64,000 nt of DNA from Rhodococcus sp. CH91 (GCF_022554085.1 NZ_JAKFYR010000001.1:62001-126000); one strand, 5' to 3'. Positions 56,439 to 64,000 are shown, counted from the stretch's first letter. The notes: generated by a model not told the origin, from the letters alone. Program-made: numbers and translations.

Positions 56439-57949
56439 GTCTCCCCCGGCACACTGTCGGTGACGATCCGGCGCCGTCCGTCCTCGTCGAGGATCAGCTG
56501 TCCCGCCCCGGGAAGCAGATCGGTGGTCTCCACGGTGTCGAACGCACCGATCGTGGTGAGGCTGCGTGGCCGGAACCAGCGCAGCACCGTCTGCCAGACC
56601 GCACCCGACACCACGATGACGACCCCCGCCACCGGCACCACGAGCGCCGCACGAACGATCCCGTCCACCGCGGTGGACACCAGCAGGCCACCGCCGAGCA
56701 GCGCGACGAACACTCCTGCCACCCGGGTCCAGGTTGTGTCCTCACCGATCCGGTGCAGGAACCGCAGCGACGCCACGGCGACCAGCGTGTAAGCCGTGAC
56801 CAACGCGATCTCGACGACTCCGTCGAAGGCCGGCGAATCCGCCCCGGCCGACGCGGCGTACACGCCTGCGCCCACCACACTCGCACCCGTGAACGCGAGT
56901 ACGGCGACACAGGGTGTGCGCAACGTGCCGTGGACCCGGGCGAGGGAGGACGACAGCACACCCTCGACCCCCATGGAATAGAGCAACCGCGATCCGGCCT
57001 GGGCACATCCGAGCGTCGAGGCGAACCACGAACACGCCATCCCCGTCTTGACCGCCAGGACCACCGCCCACGGGGCACCGGAGTCGAGGCCGCCGAAATA
57101 GGCGTCGACGATGAGTGATCCACGGCCGCTCAGCGACGCGATCGCCGCGAAGACGAACAGCACGCCGACGACGAGCGGGGTGATCAGCACCGTCCGGCTC
57201 ACCGTCACGAGGGGCCGCCGGGCTTCCGGGCCGAAGAAGGCGGCACTCTCGAATCCGGCCATCGACAGCACCGTCATGAGAGCGAGGAAGGGCAGCAGGC
57301 TCATCGACGGGTCGGACTGCACGGTCGCCGAGACCCCGGTGTCGTCACGTACGACGATCATCGTCGCGACGATGAGGACGAGAGAACAGCATTCGACGAT
57401 CAGGATCGCTCGCGTGGCGAACCGCACGCCACGCACGGCGATCAGGGCGACTACGCCTCCGAGGATCACGATCGCGACGATCCACATCCCGTGGTCCGGT
57501 ACGGGCAGGCCGACGAGTTCTCCGATGTCGAGGACCGTGCCCGCCCCCTGCGCGAGCACGGAGACCGCGATCCCCAGATATCCGACGATGAGCGCCGTGC
57601 CCGTCGCCAGGGCCGCGCGGGTGCCGAGTCCCTGGAACACGAAACTGTAGAGCGAGCCGGCGGCCGCCAGGCGGCGGGTGAATCCCGTGATGCACACCGC
57701 GACGAGTACCACCACGGCCGTGGTCGCCGCGATCGTCAGCACTCCGCCGAGACCCGGATCCCGCACCGTCATCCAGAGCGCGATGAACACCATTCCGGTG
57801 GCAGGCGCGATCGTCGACAGCGACTGCCCGATCAGATCCACCTGCGACAGTTGCCGGCGACCGAGCGCATGCAGAGGCGAAAGAACCTGCTGTGCGCTGG
57901 GTTCCGTTTCCTGCGCGCGGTGTATCGCCGCCCGGAGCGCTGCCGTCAC
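56435..57949 (-). CDS. APC-superfamily amino acid/amine permease
   Basis: A 504-residue permease of the amino acid-polyamine-organocation superfamily with about twelve to fourteen hydrophobic segments. The helix 1 region QSLSTIAPATGMVFIALW and later SMAGFESAAFFGPEARRP match the family. GTG 57949 has GGAAGGA upstream. It is divergent from the amine-oxidation genes and is likely to bring in an amine or amino acid; the periplasmic dehydrogenase would act on the amine outside, so the permease may instead take up the product or a related amine. Confidence 0.85.
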   Translation of the reverse strand: MTAALRAAIHRAQETEPSAQQVLSPLHALGRRQLSQVDLIGQSLSTIAPATGMVFIALWMTVRDPGLGGVLTIAATTAVVVLVAVCITGFTRRLAAAGSLYSFVFQGLGTRAALATGTALIVGYLGIAVSVLAQGAGTVLDIGELVGLPVPDHGMWIVAIVILGGVVALIAVRGVRFATRAILIVECCSLVLIVATMIVVRDDTGVSATVQSDPSMSLLPFLALMTVLSMAGFESAAFFGPEARRPLVTVSRTVLITPLVVGVLFVFAAIASLSGRGSLIVDAYFGGLDSGAPWAVVLAVKTGMACSWFASTLGCAQAGSRLLYSMGVEGVLSSSLARVHGTLRTPCVAVLAFTGASVVGAGVYAASAGADSPAFDGVVEIALVTAYTLVAVASLRFLHRIGEDTTWTRVAGVFVALLGGGLLVSTAVDGIVRAALVVPVAGVVIVVSGAVWQTVLRWFRPRSLTTIGAFDTVETTDLLPGAGQLILDEDGRRRIVTDSVPGET

Positions 57950-58054
57950 GATCGCGTCCTTCCGTTCGACCGGTGCGCGGGGAACGCTAGTGCGCCCGTG
58001 TTACGGACGGATTATCGACGCGAACACCACGTGACGGCCGAGTGGGAATCCGGT

Positions 58055-58076
58055 CGGCATCGTCATGCGGATGCCG
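58055..58076. promoter_or_regulatory. Inverted repeat, candidate IclR operator
   Basis: CGGCATC (58055-58061) and GATGCCG (58070-58076) flank 8 bp. IclR proteins bind short imperfect palindromes in divergent regions; the link is inferred. Confidence 0.4.
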
Positions 58077-58242
58077 TGTCCCGCAACCGGACGCACGGGC
58101 CGAGCACGGCCGTAAGCGCAGGTCGAAGCTCATTCCCGAGTGCGACATCCCCGTCCGCGTTCTCGTTCGGTGTGTCACGGTTCGTTTCTCCGCGGACGCC
58201 GTCGCGACTCACGCCCGCACCACGATGTCTCCATCCGGACTG

Positions 58243-58268
58243 CGCGGGGATCCGGCCCGATCCCCGCG
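58243..58268 (+). promoter_or_regulatory. 10-bp hairpin in mauE leader
   Basis: CGCGGGGATC (58243-58252) pairs perfectly with GATCCCCGCG (58259-58268) across a 6-nt loop, 36 nt before mauE. It could act as an operator, attenuator or RNA stability element. Confidence 0.45.
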
Positions 58269-58304
58269 GTAGCCGCCCTGGCATGGAAGGAGTGGATCGC
58301 GCAC

Positions 58305-58889
58305 ATGATGTGGCTGCTGATCGCATCGATCGTCGGAGGCACGTTGTTGCTCGCCGGCATTCCGAAGGTACGGGATCGCGACGGGTTGCTGCGTGTCGTG
58401 CGCGGCTACCGCCTCCTTCCCGCCCCCCTCGAGCAGGCGGTGGCGATCGTGCTGCCGTGGGTGGAGATCGTCGTCGGTGCCGCGCTCGTCACCGGACTCG
58501 CCGGGAGGTATGCGGCCGCGCTCGCTGCCCTGGTGTTCGCGGCCTTCTGCGCGGGGTTGTCCGTCAATCTGGTGCGGGGCCGGCGGGAACTCGACTGCGG
58601 GTGCTTCGCATTCGGCGCCGCGCACGAGGTGCCCCGGATCGGATGGTTCCACGCGATACGCGCCGGTGCGTTCGCAGTGGCCGCCGCCCTGCTGGCGGTC
58701 GTTCCCGCCGGGTCACCGACGCCCGGTGAGCACGTCCTCGCCGTCGTCCTCGCCGCCCTGGCGCTCGCCGCCGTCGTCACCGCCTCGCAACTCCGCGCGG
58801 TGGTGCATCCGGGACGGCGCCCGGTCGACGGCCATCTGACCAATGCCTCCATCGAACTGCGCGCCGCAGCCACCCTCTCCCGGTACTGA
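58305..58889 (+). CDS. mauE: MauE-type membrane protein
   Basis: A 194-residue membrane protein of the MauE/DoxX-like family with four to five hydrophobic helices. Cys98 and Cys100 lie in LDCGCFAFG, the redox pair expected of MauE. MauE and MauD are needed for disulfide formation in the small subunit of methylamine dehydrogenase. The start is ATG 58305, with a second ATG next to it; an AAGGAG lies 13 nt upstream. It is the first plus-strand gene of the amine cluster. Confidence 0.88.
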   Translation: MMWLLIASIVGGTLLLAGIPKVRDRDGLLRVVRGYRLLPAPLEQAVAIVLPWVEIVVGAALVTGLAGRYAAALAALVFAAFCAGLSVNLVRGRRELDCGCFAFGAAHEVPRIGWFHAIRAGAFAVAAALLAVVPAGSPTPGEHVLAVVLAALALAAVVTASQLRAVVHPGRRPVDGHLTNASIELRAAATLSRY

Positions 58890-58949
58890 AGTCCTGCCCG
58901 CCCCACCACCTGCCGGCCGAGCCGGCACCTTCCCGGACGGAGAACGCTT

Positions 58950-59564
58950 GTGAACACCTTTCTTCTGATCGCGATCATCGTGCTGGCCGTCGCCGTCGCG
59001 GTCCTGTTCCTCATGGTGCTCGCCCTCGCCCGCGAGATCGGCCGTGTGCAGGTGCGTCTCGGTCCCCTCGGAGCCCGGATGATGGATACCGGACCGAAGA
59101 TCGAACAGGCCGGGCCGAGCTTCCGCGGCCTGACCGATCAGCTCGGCCGGGAGGTCGGCGTGGGCGGCCATCGCGACAAGCCGCAGCTGTTGCTGTTCAC
59201 CGCGCCGTCGTGCTCGACGTGCAAGAGCCTGCTGCCGGGCATCAAGGCGATGGCCAGGGCGGAGAAGGATCTCGACATCGTCATCGTCTCCGACGGCACG
59301 GCCGAGGAGCACCGGGACTTCCTGGCCGGCTCGGGTATCGGCGCCGAACTGAGCTACGTCGACGCCCGCGACGTGGGTATCGCCTACCAGGTGGGCACCA
59401 CCCCGTACGGGGTGATCCTCGACGAGCACGGCAAGATCCGGTCCAAGGGCCTGTGCAACCACATGGCACAGGTCGAATCCCTCCTCAACGCACTCGAATC
59501 CGGCACTCCGTCCCTGCAGCACCTGCACGAGGCAGCCAAGACCCGCGCCGCAGCAGGCGTGTGA
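58950..59564 (+). CDS. mauD: MauD-type thioredoxin-like protein
   Basis: A 204-residue membrane-anchored thioredoxin-fold protein. One helix at about 4-26 is followed by the domain, in which CSTC (Cys88, Cys91) is the redox site and VGTTPYGVILDEHGKI carries the cis-Pro. MauD acts with MauE as disulfide isomerase/oxidase for the Cys-rich light chain. GTG start with GGAG 8 nt upstream. It overlaps a possible GTG start of the next gene. Confidence 0.9.
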   Translation: MNTFLLIAIIVLAVAVAVLFLMVLALAREIGRVQVRLGPLGARMMDTGPKIEQAGPSFRGLTDQLGREVGVGGHRDKPQLLLFTAPSCSTCKSLLPGIKAMARAEKDLDIVIVSDGTAEEHRDFLAGSGIGAELSYVDARDVGIAYQVGTTPYGVILDEHGKIRSKGLCNHMAQVESLLNALESGTPSLQHLHEAAKTRAAAGV

Positions 59565-59626
59565 CATCCCCTTCTCGAGATCGGAGTACGTCGTTGGAAT
59601 TCAGGCCTTCTTCCGGTGAACCGGAA

Positions 59627-60292
59627 ATGCACGAGAACCGATATCCGGTGGACGAAGCCACCGTCGCGCAACAAGCCGAGTGGATGGCCGGGCGCGGCGG
59701 GTCCCTGGCGGGCCGTGCCGGGCGCCGGCTGTCCGAACGCGTGTCGCGTCGTTCCGTGATCAGCAGGATCGGCCGGTGGACGATGGGTGTGTCCGGTGTC
59801 GCCCTGATCGGTTCGCTTCCCGTCACCCGTACCGCTCTGGCCCAGGAACCACCCGCCCCGGCGCCCGAACCCGAACCGCTGCTGCCCGTCTTCGACGGCA
59901 AGGATCCGGCCGAGTGCGAGTACTGGCGCTGGTGCAACATGGACGGCACGTCGTGCGCGGCGTGCAACGGCGGTGGTGTCACGACGTGCGCACCCGGTAG
60001 CCGTCCCGGCGCCGAGTTCTGGGTCGGTTGCTGCACGCATCCGGACACCGGAAAGACCTATCTCATCGCCTATTACGACTGCTGTGGCGCACCGTCGTGC
60101 TCGAACGCCTTCTGCGGTGAACCCGACATGCAGGCCATCATGTACAACCCGGTCTCCGGCAGTTACGACCAGGAGATCATCTGGTGCGTCTCCGACGAAT
60201 CCCAGTCGTACACCTGCACGATGGCCCCCATCATCGGCGAGGACTGCCAGGCTCGTCCCGCGGCACGTCCGAAGGTGGGCGCCGGATCATGA
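59627..60292 (+). CDS. mauA: TTQ-type amine dehydrogenase light chain (MauA-like)
   Basis: A 221-residue precursor of a quinoprotein small subunit that would oxidise a primary amine to its aldehyde and ammonia. The long Tat-type leader has SRRSVISRIGRWTMGVSG near residue 40, like the RRSVIGKLG of Paracoccus MauA. The mature part matches MauA: ECEYWRWCNMDGTSC, then YLIAYYDCCG. The TTQ-forming tryptophans are Trp132 (FWVGCC) and Trp186 (IIWCVS). Asp106 and Asp151 match the active-site Asp residues. Fourteen cysteines are present: the twelve of MauA plus Cys135 and Cys207. Alternative starts are TTG 59594 (GGAG at 7 nt) or GTG 59561 (overlapping the mauD stop). It overlaps mauB (ATGA). Confidence 0.92.
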   Translation: MHENRYPVDEATVAQQAEWMAGRGGSLAGRAGRRLSERVSRRSVISRIGRWTMGVSGVALIGSLPVTRTALAQEPPAPAPEPEPLLPVFDGKDPAECEYWRWCNMDGTSCAACNGGGVTTCAPGSRPGAEFWVGCCTHPDTGKTYLIAYYDCCGAPSCSNAFCGEPDMQAIMYNPVSGSYDQEIIWCVSDESQSYTCTMAPIIGEDCQARPAARPKVGAGS

Positions 60293-61587
60293 ACCGCACC
60301 TCACGGATGGTCGCCGCGACCGTCCCACTCGCCCTCGCCCTGTCGCTCACCGCCTGTTCGAGCGACGACGAATCATCCGCTGCCGCAGGCGAGGTCACCT
60401 ATCCCACCGTGCCGTACACCACACCGGGCGAAGGCATCTCCCTGGGCCACGACGACCAGGAGATCGGTGACACCATCCCCGAACCGCTCCACGTCTCGGA
60501 GATCCAGCCCGCGAACGAGAACGAACTGCTCGCGGTGATCGGCGGCAGCCAGCTCGAACTCGGGGTCAACATCATCGATCCGGTCACGGGCGTGGCCGCC
60601 GGACGCGTCGTGGTGGGCCCGGGTATCTGGGATCCCGTCATCCACGGCTTCGTCGGTGAGACCACCTCCGATCCCGCGGTTCTCGCCGCCGAAGTGTGGC
60701 GTCCCCGCGGTTCGCGTGGGGCCGCCGACTTCACCGTCACCACCTATTCCGGGGATCTCCTCGAACCGGACGAGATCGAACTGCCCGATTACGCCCGCGT
60801 GCATTCGCGTCCCGGATCCAATGCGGTCACCTCCGACGGGAAGTACTTCGTGACCTGGGACGACGGTCTCTACGGCGTACGTGTCGTCGATCTCGAAGCA
60901 GGCAGGGAGAGCGGCGCCCTGCAGATCGTCGGGTGCGGTCCGTTCACCTGGCTCGTCGACCACGAGATCTACAGCGTCTGCGAGGACACACGGGAGCTGA
61001 TCCGGATCTCCATCGACGACTCCGGCGTGCCGACCGAGACGGCACGCGCGAAGGTGCTGCCCGACGACTTCGTCAGCACCCGCAAGGTGACCTGGGCCGC
61101 GGAGGCCCGCAAGGGCCTGCTCCTGAGCGCCACCGGCGACGTCTTCGTGTTCGACTTCTCGGACGGCCTGCCGGACGGCCCGATCGCCCCCATCGGGAAC
61201 GCCGGACAGGACGGCGGCCGGTTCGCGGAGGGCATCATCGACAACACGGGTGCCCGGATCGCCGTCGAATACACCGACACTGCCGTCCATCCACACTCCG
61301 GCCGCGGTGGTGACGTCGTGAAGATCGACCTGTTCGACGCGACCACCTTCGCGCCGATCCGCAGCCTCGACCTCGCGACGCTGGGCCTGACGGACATTGC
61401 GTCGGCGGCGTTCTCGGTGAACGGCGAGGTCCTCTACGTCGTCGGCGCCGGGCCCGAGGTCGACGGGGAGTCGACGCAGCGCATCGTCGGGGTGTCCGCG
61501 AGCACCGGTGAGCAGGTGAGTGCCGCCGATGTCACCGGCACCGTCGACGACATCCGCACGCTGCTGACCCCGCAGGTGATCCGATGA
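60289..61587 (+). CDS. mauB: MauB-like heavy chain, beta-propeller lipoprotein
   Basis: A 432-residue protein with a lipobox (LSLTAC, Cys23) and a beta-propeller body. It resembles the MADH heavy chain in ELPDYARVHSRPGSNAVTSD with the following GKYFVTW, in GVRVVDLEAG, and in VGCGPFTWLVDHEIYSVCED, whose two Cys match the heavy-chain disulfide. In known enzymes the heavy chain cradles the TTQ light chain and gives access to the active site. Here it would anchor the pair to the outer face of the membrane. ATG overlaps the mauA stop; its own stop overlaps the oxidase start. Confidence 0.86.
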   Translation: MNRTSRMVAATVPLALALSLTACSSDDESSAAAGEVTYPTVPYTTPGEGISLGHDDQEIGDTIPEPLHVSEIQPANENELLAVIGGSQLELGVNIIDPVTGVAAGRVVVGPGIWDPVIHGFVGETTSDPAVLAAEVWRPRGSRGAADFTVTTYSGDLLEPDEIELPDYARVHSRPGSNAVTSDGKYFVTWDDGLYGVRVVDLEAGRESGALQIVGCGPFTWLVDHEIYSVCEDTRELIRISIDDSGVPTETARAKVLPDDFVSTRKVTWAAEARKGLLLSATGDVFVFDFSDGLPDGPIAPIGNAGQDGGRFAEGIIDNTGARIAVEYTDTAVHPHSGRGGDVVKIDLFDATTFAPIRSLDLATLGLTDIASAAFSVNGEVLYVVGAGPEVDGESTQRIVGVSASTGEQVSAADVTGTVDDIRTLLTPQVIR

Positions 61588-63182
61588 CACGACCCGACAC
61601 CGGGCTCGTGCTCGACCGCCGGCGTTTCCTCCGCCTGGGCACCCTCGGGGCCGGCGCGGTGGGGCTCGGCGTACTCGGGTTCGGCGCCGCCGCCTGCAGT
61701 TCCGGAGCGTCCGGGCAGCAGGTGGCGGCAGCCGACCTCGACTACATCCTGCCCACCGATCCCGAGGTGGCCGCTGCGGAGGCGGCTCGTTCCACCTCGG
61801 GGGCGACTGCGGCCTTCGCGCTCGCCGCGGGCGTCGGGGCCGTCGATCTCGGCGGGCGGATCGTGAACACGTGGACCTACGGTGGAGCGGCCGTGGCGCC
61901 GGAGCTGCGCCTGTCGAAGGGCGACCGGGTCCGGGTCTCGGTGGACAACGGGTTGCCGCAGGAGACCACCCTGCACTGGCACGGCATCCGGATCCGCAAC
62001 GACATGGACGGTGCGGCTCCGGTGACACAGCAGGCCATCGGCGCGGACGGCGGCCGATTCGAGTACGACTTCGTCGCGCCGGACCCCGGCACCTACTGGT
62101 ACCACTCGCACAGCGGCCTGCAGGCCGATCGAGGACTGTTCGGCGCCATGATCATCGAGGATCCGGACGACCGCACCGGTGCCGACGCCGACGCGGTGCT
62201 CGTGCTCGACGACTGGGTCGACGGCCTGGGCACGACACCCGACGCCGTCCTGGCAGCCCTCAACCCGCAGATCTCCGGACACGGCCCCAGCGGGCACGGC
62301 GATGCCTCGGCGCCGGTGACGCATTCCGACGACGAGATGGCGACCGCACAGCGACTGGTCTCCCAGGGGCACGGCGACTCGTCGCCGCTCGGCGGCATGA
62401 CGCAGCACATCGCGTATCCCCTCCATCTGATCAACGGGCGCCCTCCGAACGATCCGTCGGTGGTCGAAGCAGCTGCGGGACAACGGCTGCGGCTGCGAGT
62501 GATCAATGCTGCAGCCGAGACCCCCTATCGGTTCGCGGTAGCGGGTCACGAGCTGACGGTGGTCGCCGTGGACGGCTTCGACGTCAGCCCCGCGACCGCC
62601 GACACCGTGATCGTGGGAATGGCCCAGCGCGTGGATGTGCTCGTCACCGTCCGGTCGGGGGCGTGGCCGATCGTCGCGAAGGTCGAGGGCCGCGACGGTT
62701 ACGCGTCGACCGTGCTCCGCAGCCACGATGCGATCCCGATGCCGGACCCCGATGTGGCCGGACGGATACCCGAACTCGACGGGCGGCTCGTCCCCGAGAG
62801 CGAGCTGCGGCCGGTGGAGGCCGTGATGCTCGACGAGCGGGAGGTGGATCGCGACTACCGGATCGAGCTGATCCAGGCGGGTGACCGCTACGTGTGGGGC
62901 ATGGCGGGGCCCGATGCCGGGCATCTGGTGATGAGAACCGGTGAGCGGGTGCGGATCACGATGGTCAACTCGTCGGCGATGTGGCATCCCATGCACACCC
63001 ACGGTCACACCTTCGCCGTTCCGGCTTACGGCGGCCTGCGACGCGACACCGTCAACGTGCTCCCGGGCACCGAGCTCGCCATCGAGTTCGACGCCGACAA
63101 TCCGGGTGAGTGGATGTTCCACTGTCACAACGCATATCACTTCGAAGCAGGGATGACCGCGAACCTGCGGTACATCCGGTGA
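61584..63182 (+). CDS. Multicopper oxidase, Tat lipoprotein
   Basis: A 532-residue three-domain multicopper oxidase. The Tat motif DRRRFLRLGTLGAGA is followed by a lipobox (GAAAC, Cys38). All four copper motifs are present: LHWHGIRI near 131, WYHSHSG near 174, HPMHTHGH near 468 and HCHNAYHFEAGM near 513, the last with Met as axial ligand of type-1 copper. It reduces O2 to water. In this operon it may take electrons from the cupredoxins, or help build TTQ in place of MauG. It could instead be a separate copper or phenol oxidase. ATG overlaps the mauB stop. Confidence 0.93.
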   Translation: MTRPDTGLVLDRRRFLRLGTLGAGAVGLGVLGFGAAACSSGASGQQVAAADLDYILPTDPEVAAAEAARSTSGATAAFALAAGVGAVDLGGRIVNTWTYGGAAVAPELRLSKGDRVRVSVDNGLPQETTLHWHGIRIRNDMDGAAPVTQQAIGADGGRFEYDFVAPDPGTYWYHSHSGLQADRGLFGAMIIEDPDDRTGADADAVLVLDDWVDGLGTTPDAVLAALNPQISGHGPSGHGDASAPVTHSDDEMATAQRLVSQGHGDSSPLGGMTQHIAYPLHLINGRPPNDPSVVEAAAGQRLRLRVINAAAETPYRFAVAGHELTVVAVDGFDVSPATADTVIVGMAQRVDVLVTVRSGAWPIVAKVEGRDGYASTVLRSHDAIPMPDPDVAGRIPELDGRLVPESELRPVEAVMLDEREVDRDYRIELIQAGDRYVWGMAGPDAGHLVMRTGERVRITMVNSSAMWHPMHTHGHTFAVPAYGGLRRDTVNVLPGTELAIEFDADNPGEWMFHCHNAYHFEAGMTANLRYIR

Positions 63183-63193
63183 GAGGACAGGAC

Positions 63194-63535
63194 ATGAGAA
63201 GAATTCTTTCCGCCGCAGCGGGCGTGACACTCGCGGCGGCTCTGCTGACCGGGTGCGGCGGCTCGTCCTCGGCCGAGCCCGCCGTCGTCATCGAGGTGAA
63301 GAACATGGCGTACAGTCCGGCGGAGGTCACGATCGACAAGGGCCGGACCGTCCGGTGGCAGTTCGACGATTCCGGGCTCCCACACGACGTCGCGGGTGAC
63401 GGCGCGCTCGCCGGGGAACTGAAGAGCGACCTGCTCACCGAGGGCACCTACGAGTACACCTTCGAGGAATCCGGCACGTACACCTACCACTGCACACCGC
63501 ACCCGGCGATGGTCGGCACGGTCATCGTCCGGTGA
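63194..63535 (+). CDS. Amicyanin-like cupredoxin lipoprotein
   Basis: A 113-residue blue copper protein with lipobox LLTGC (Cys21). Type-1 ligands are His64 (GLPHDVAG), Cys100, His103 and Met106 in TYHCTPHPAMVG. The CTPHP-x-M loop is the one found in amicyanin, the physiological acceptor of methylamine dehydrogenase. It would carry single electrons from TTQ at the membrane surface. ATG 63194 follows the oxidase stop by 11 bp. Confidence 0.9.
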   Translation: MRRILSAAAGVTLAAALLTGCGGSSSAEPAVVIEVKNMAYSPAEVTIDKGRTVRWQFDDSGLPHDVAGDGALAGELKSDLLTEGTYEYTFEESGTYTYHCTPHPAMVGTVIVR

Positions 63536-63855
63536 CGTGGATCCGTCGGGGCGCAGCCGTGTTCGCTCTGCTGACGGCGACGTCGTGCAGCGCGTCCGCT
63601 GCCGGACCGGACGCCGAGATCGTGGTCCGGGACGTGCACTTCGCACCGGCCGACGTGACCGTGCCCGCCGGCAGCACCGTCCGGTGGGTCTTCGACGACG
63701 GCGGGGTGCTGCACCACGTCGGCTCCGAAGGCGAATTCGACAGCGGCATCACACCCGACGGCAGTTACGAGCACACCTTCACCACGCCGGGTGTGTACGA
63801 GTACCACTGTTCGGTCCACCGGTACATGACCGGAACGGTCACCGTGACCGGCTGA
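63532..63855 (+). CDS. Second amicyanin-like cupredoxin
   Basis: A 107-residue blue copper protein. Type-1 ligands are His61 (VLHHVGSEG), Cys93, His96 and Met99 in EYHCSVHRYMTG. The N-terminus is a short signal with a weak lipobox-like TATSC (Cys19), so anchoring is uncertain. The loop SVHRYM differs from CTPHPAM of its neighbour, which suggests a different partner or potential. Its GTG overlaps the stop of the first cupredoxin gene. Confidence 0.87.
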   Translation: MTWIRRGAAVFALLTATSCSASAAGPDAEIVVRDVHFAPADVTVPAGSTVRWVFDDGGVLHHVGSEGEFDSGITPDGSYEHTFTTPGVYEYHCSVHRYMTGTVTVTG

Positions 63856-63917
63856 CGGACGACGTCGTCCCCAGCGCCCGACTTCGACAGCCCCGAATAC
63901 GACAAAGGAGTAGTCCC

Positions 63918-64000
63918 ATGACGGAAACGCTCGTGCGTGAGCCGCTCGCTCACGCACCCCTGGACATCGATGTACCCGAGATCCGGCCCACTCTGGAGAA
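63918..64000 (+). CDS. Start of next gene in amine cluster, product unknown
   Basis: A frame opens at ATG 63918 with AAAGGAG 7 nt upstream and reads MTETLVREPLAHAPLDIDVP, then EIRPTLEK to the window edge. It starts 62 bp after the second cupredoxin on the same strand. Twenty-seven residues are not enough to name it. No signal peptide is visible, so it is probably cytosolic, for example an aldehyde-metabolising enzyme or a maturase. Confidence 0.5.
   Translation, partial: MTETLVREPLAHAPLDIDVPEIRPTLE

Larger units (their letters stand above)
57950..58304. other. Divergent promoter region of the amine cluster
   Basis: This is the only gene-free stretch above 300 bp. It separates the permease-iclR unit from mauE. 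No start-bearing frame with coding character was found. It holds two inverted repeats described separately (58055-58076, 58243-58268) and a CACGTG at about 58028. Promoters for both directions and IclR sites should lie here. Confidence 0.7.

Noticed and set aside
59627-61587. Assignment of methylamine as the substrate
   Set aside because: The light chain also resembles aromatic amine dehydrogenase around the CGxx and HPDTG segments, so the substrate cannot be chosen from sequence alone.
60373-62028. 551-codon minus-strand frame across mauB and the oxidase
   Set aside because: It crosses two real genes on the plus strand and has no recognisable domain.

Overview
The window comes from a GC-rich, mycolic-acid-bearing actinomycete, most likely Rhodococcus or a close Nocardiaceae relative. 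The evidence is two Ag85-type mycolyltransferases, a complete arabinogalactan block (glf, glfT2, PAP2, ubiA, aftB), heavy use of GTG starts and GTGA/ATGA stop-start overlaps, and gene order that follows the M. tuberculosis Rv3804c-Rv3846 region (from memory; no database was searched).

Layout. 1-9.7 kb: mycolyltransferases and the arabinogalactan operon, all on the minus strand. 9-14 kb: a TipAS-type MerR regulator, a SpoIID-domain protein and a divergent PGRP-type amidase with an LGFP region. 14-24 kb: envelope and housekeeping genes (HAD phosphatase, PlsC acyltransferase, MBL-Rieske protein, esterase, MFS, thioesterase, serS, ankyrin protein, septum-formation protein, metallopeptidase, a 54-residue membrane protein, ABM protein, Nudix). 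24.4-33.9 kb: an accessory acyl-CoA catabolism island with three TetR regulators, inserted between the counterparts of Rv3836 and Rv3837c. 34-46.8 kb: conserved order resumes (phosphoglycerate mutase-like gene, pheA, DUF2470 gene behind an iron box, LCP protein, ferritin behind iron-box-like repeats, glpQ1, DUF4328 protein, rhodanese), followed by an F420-type oxidoreductase. 46.8-55.7 kb: msrA, an acyltransferase, sodA, an SMP-30 protein, a yybP-ykoY riboswitch with its GDT1-type manganese exporter, a MarR-MFS pair, an SDR and a hydrolase.

55.7-64 kb is the most unusual part. An IclR regulator and an APC-family permease diverge from mauE, mauD, a mauA-like light chain, a mauB-like beta-propeller lipoprotein, a multicopper oxidase and two amicyanin-like cupredoxins; a further gene runs off the window. 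The light chain keeps both tryptophans that form tryptophan tryptophylquinone (TTQ) and the twelve cysteines of methylamine dehydrogenase, plus two more. Nearly every component carries a lipobox, a Tat signal or membrane segments, and no MauG, MauF or cytochrome c is encoded within the window. I read this as a copper-based TTQ amine-oxidising chain anchored to the membrane of a Gram-positive cell.

No tRNA, rRNA, CRISPR array, insertion sequence or phage gene was seen. The only gene-free stretch above 300 bases is 57950-58304, the divergent promoter region of the amine cluster.
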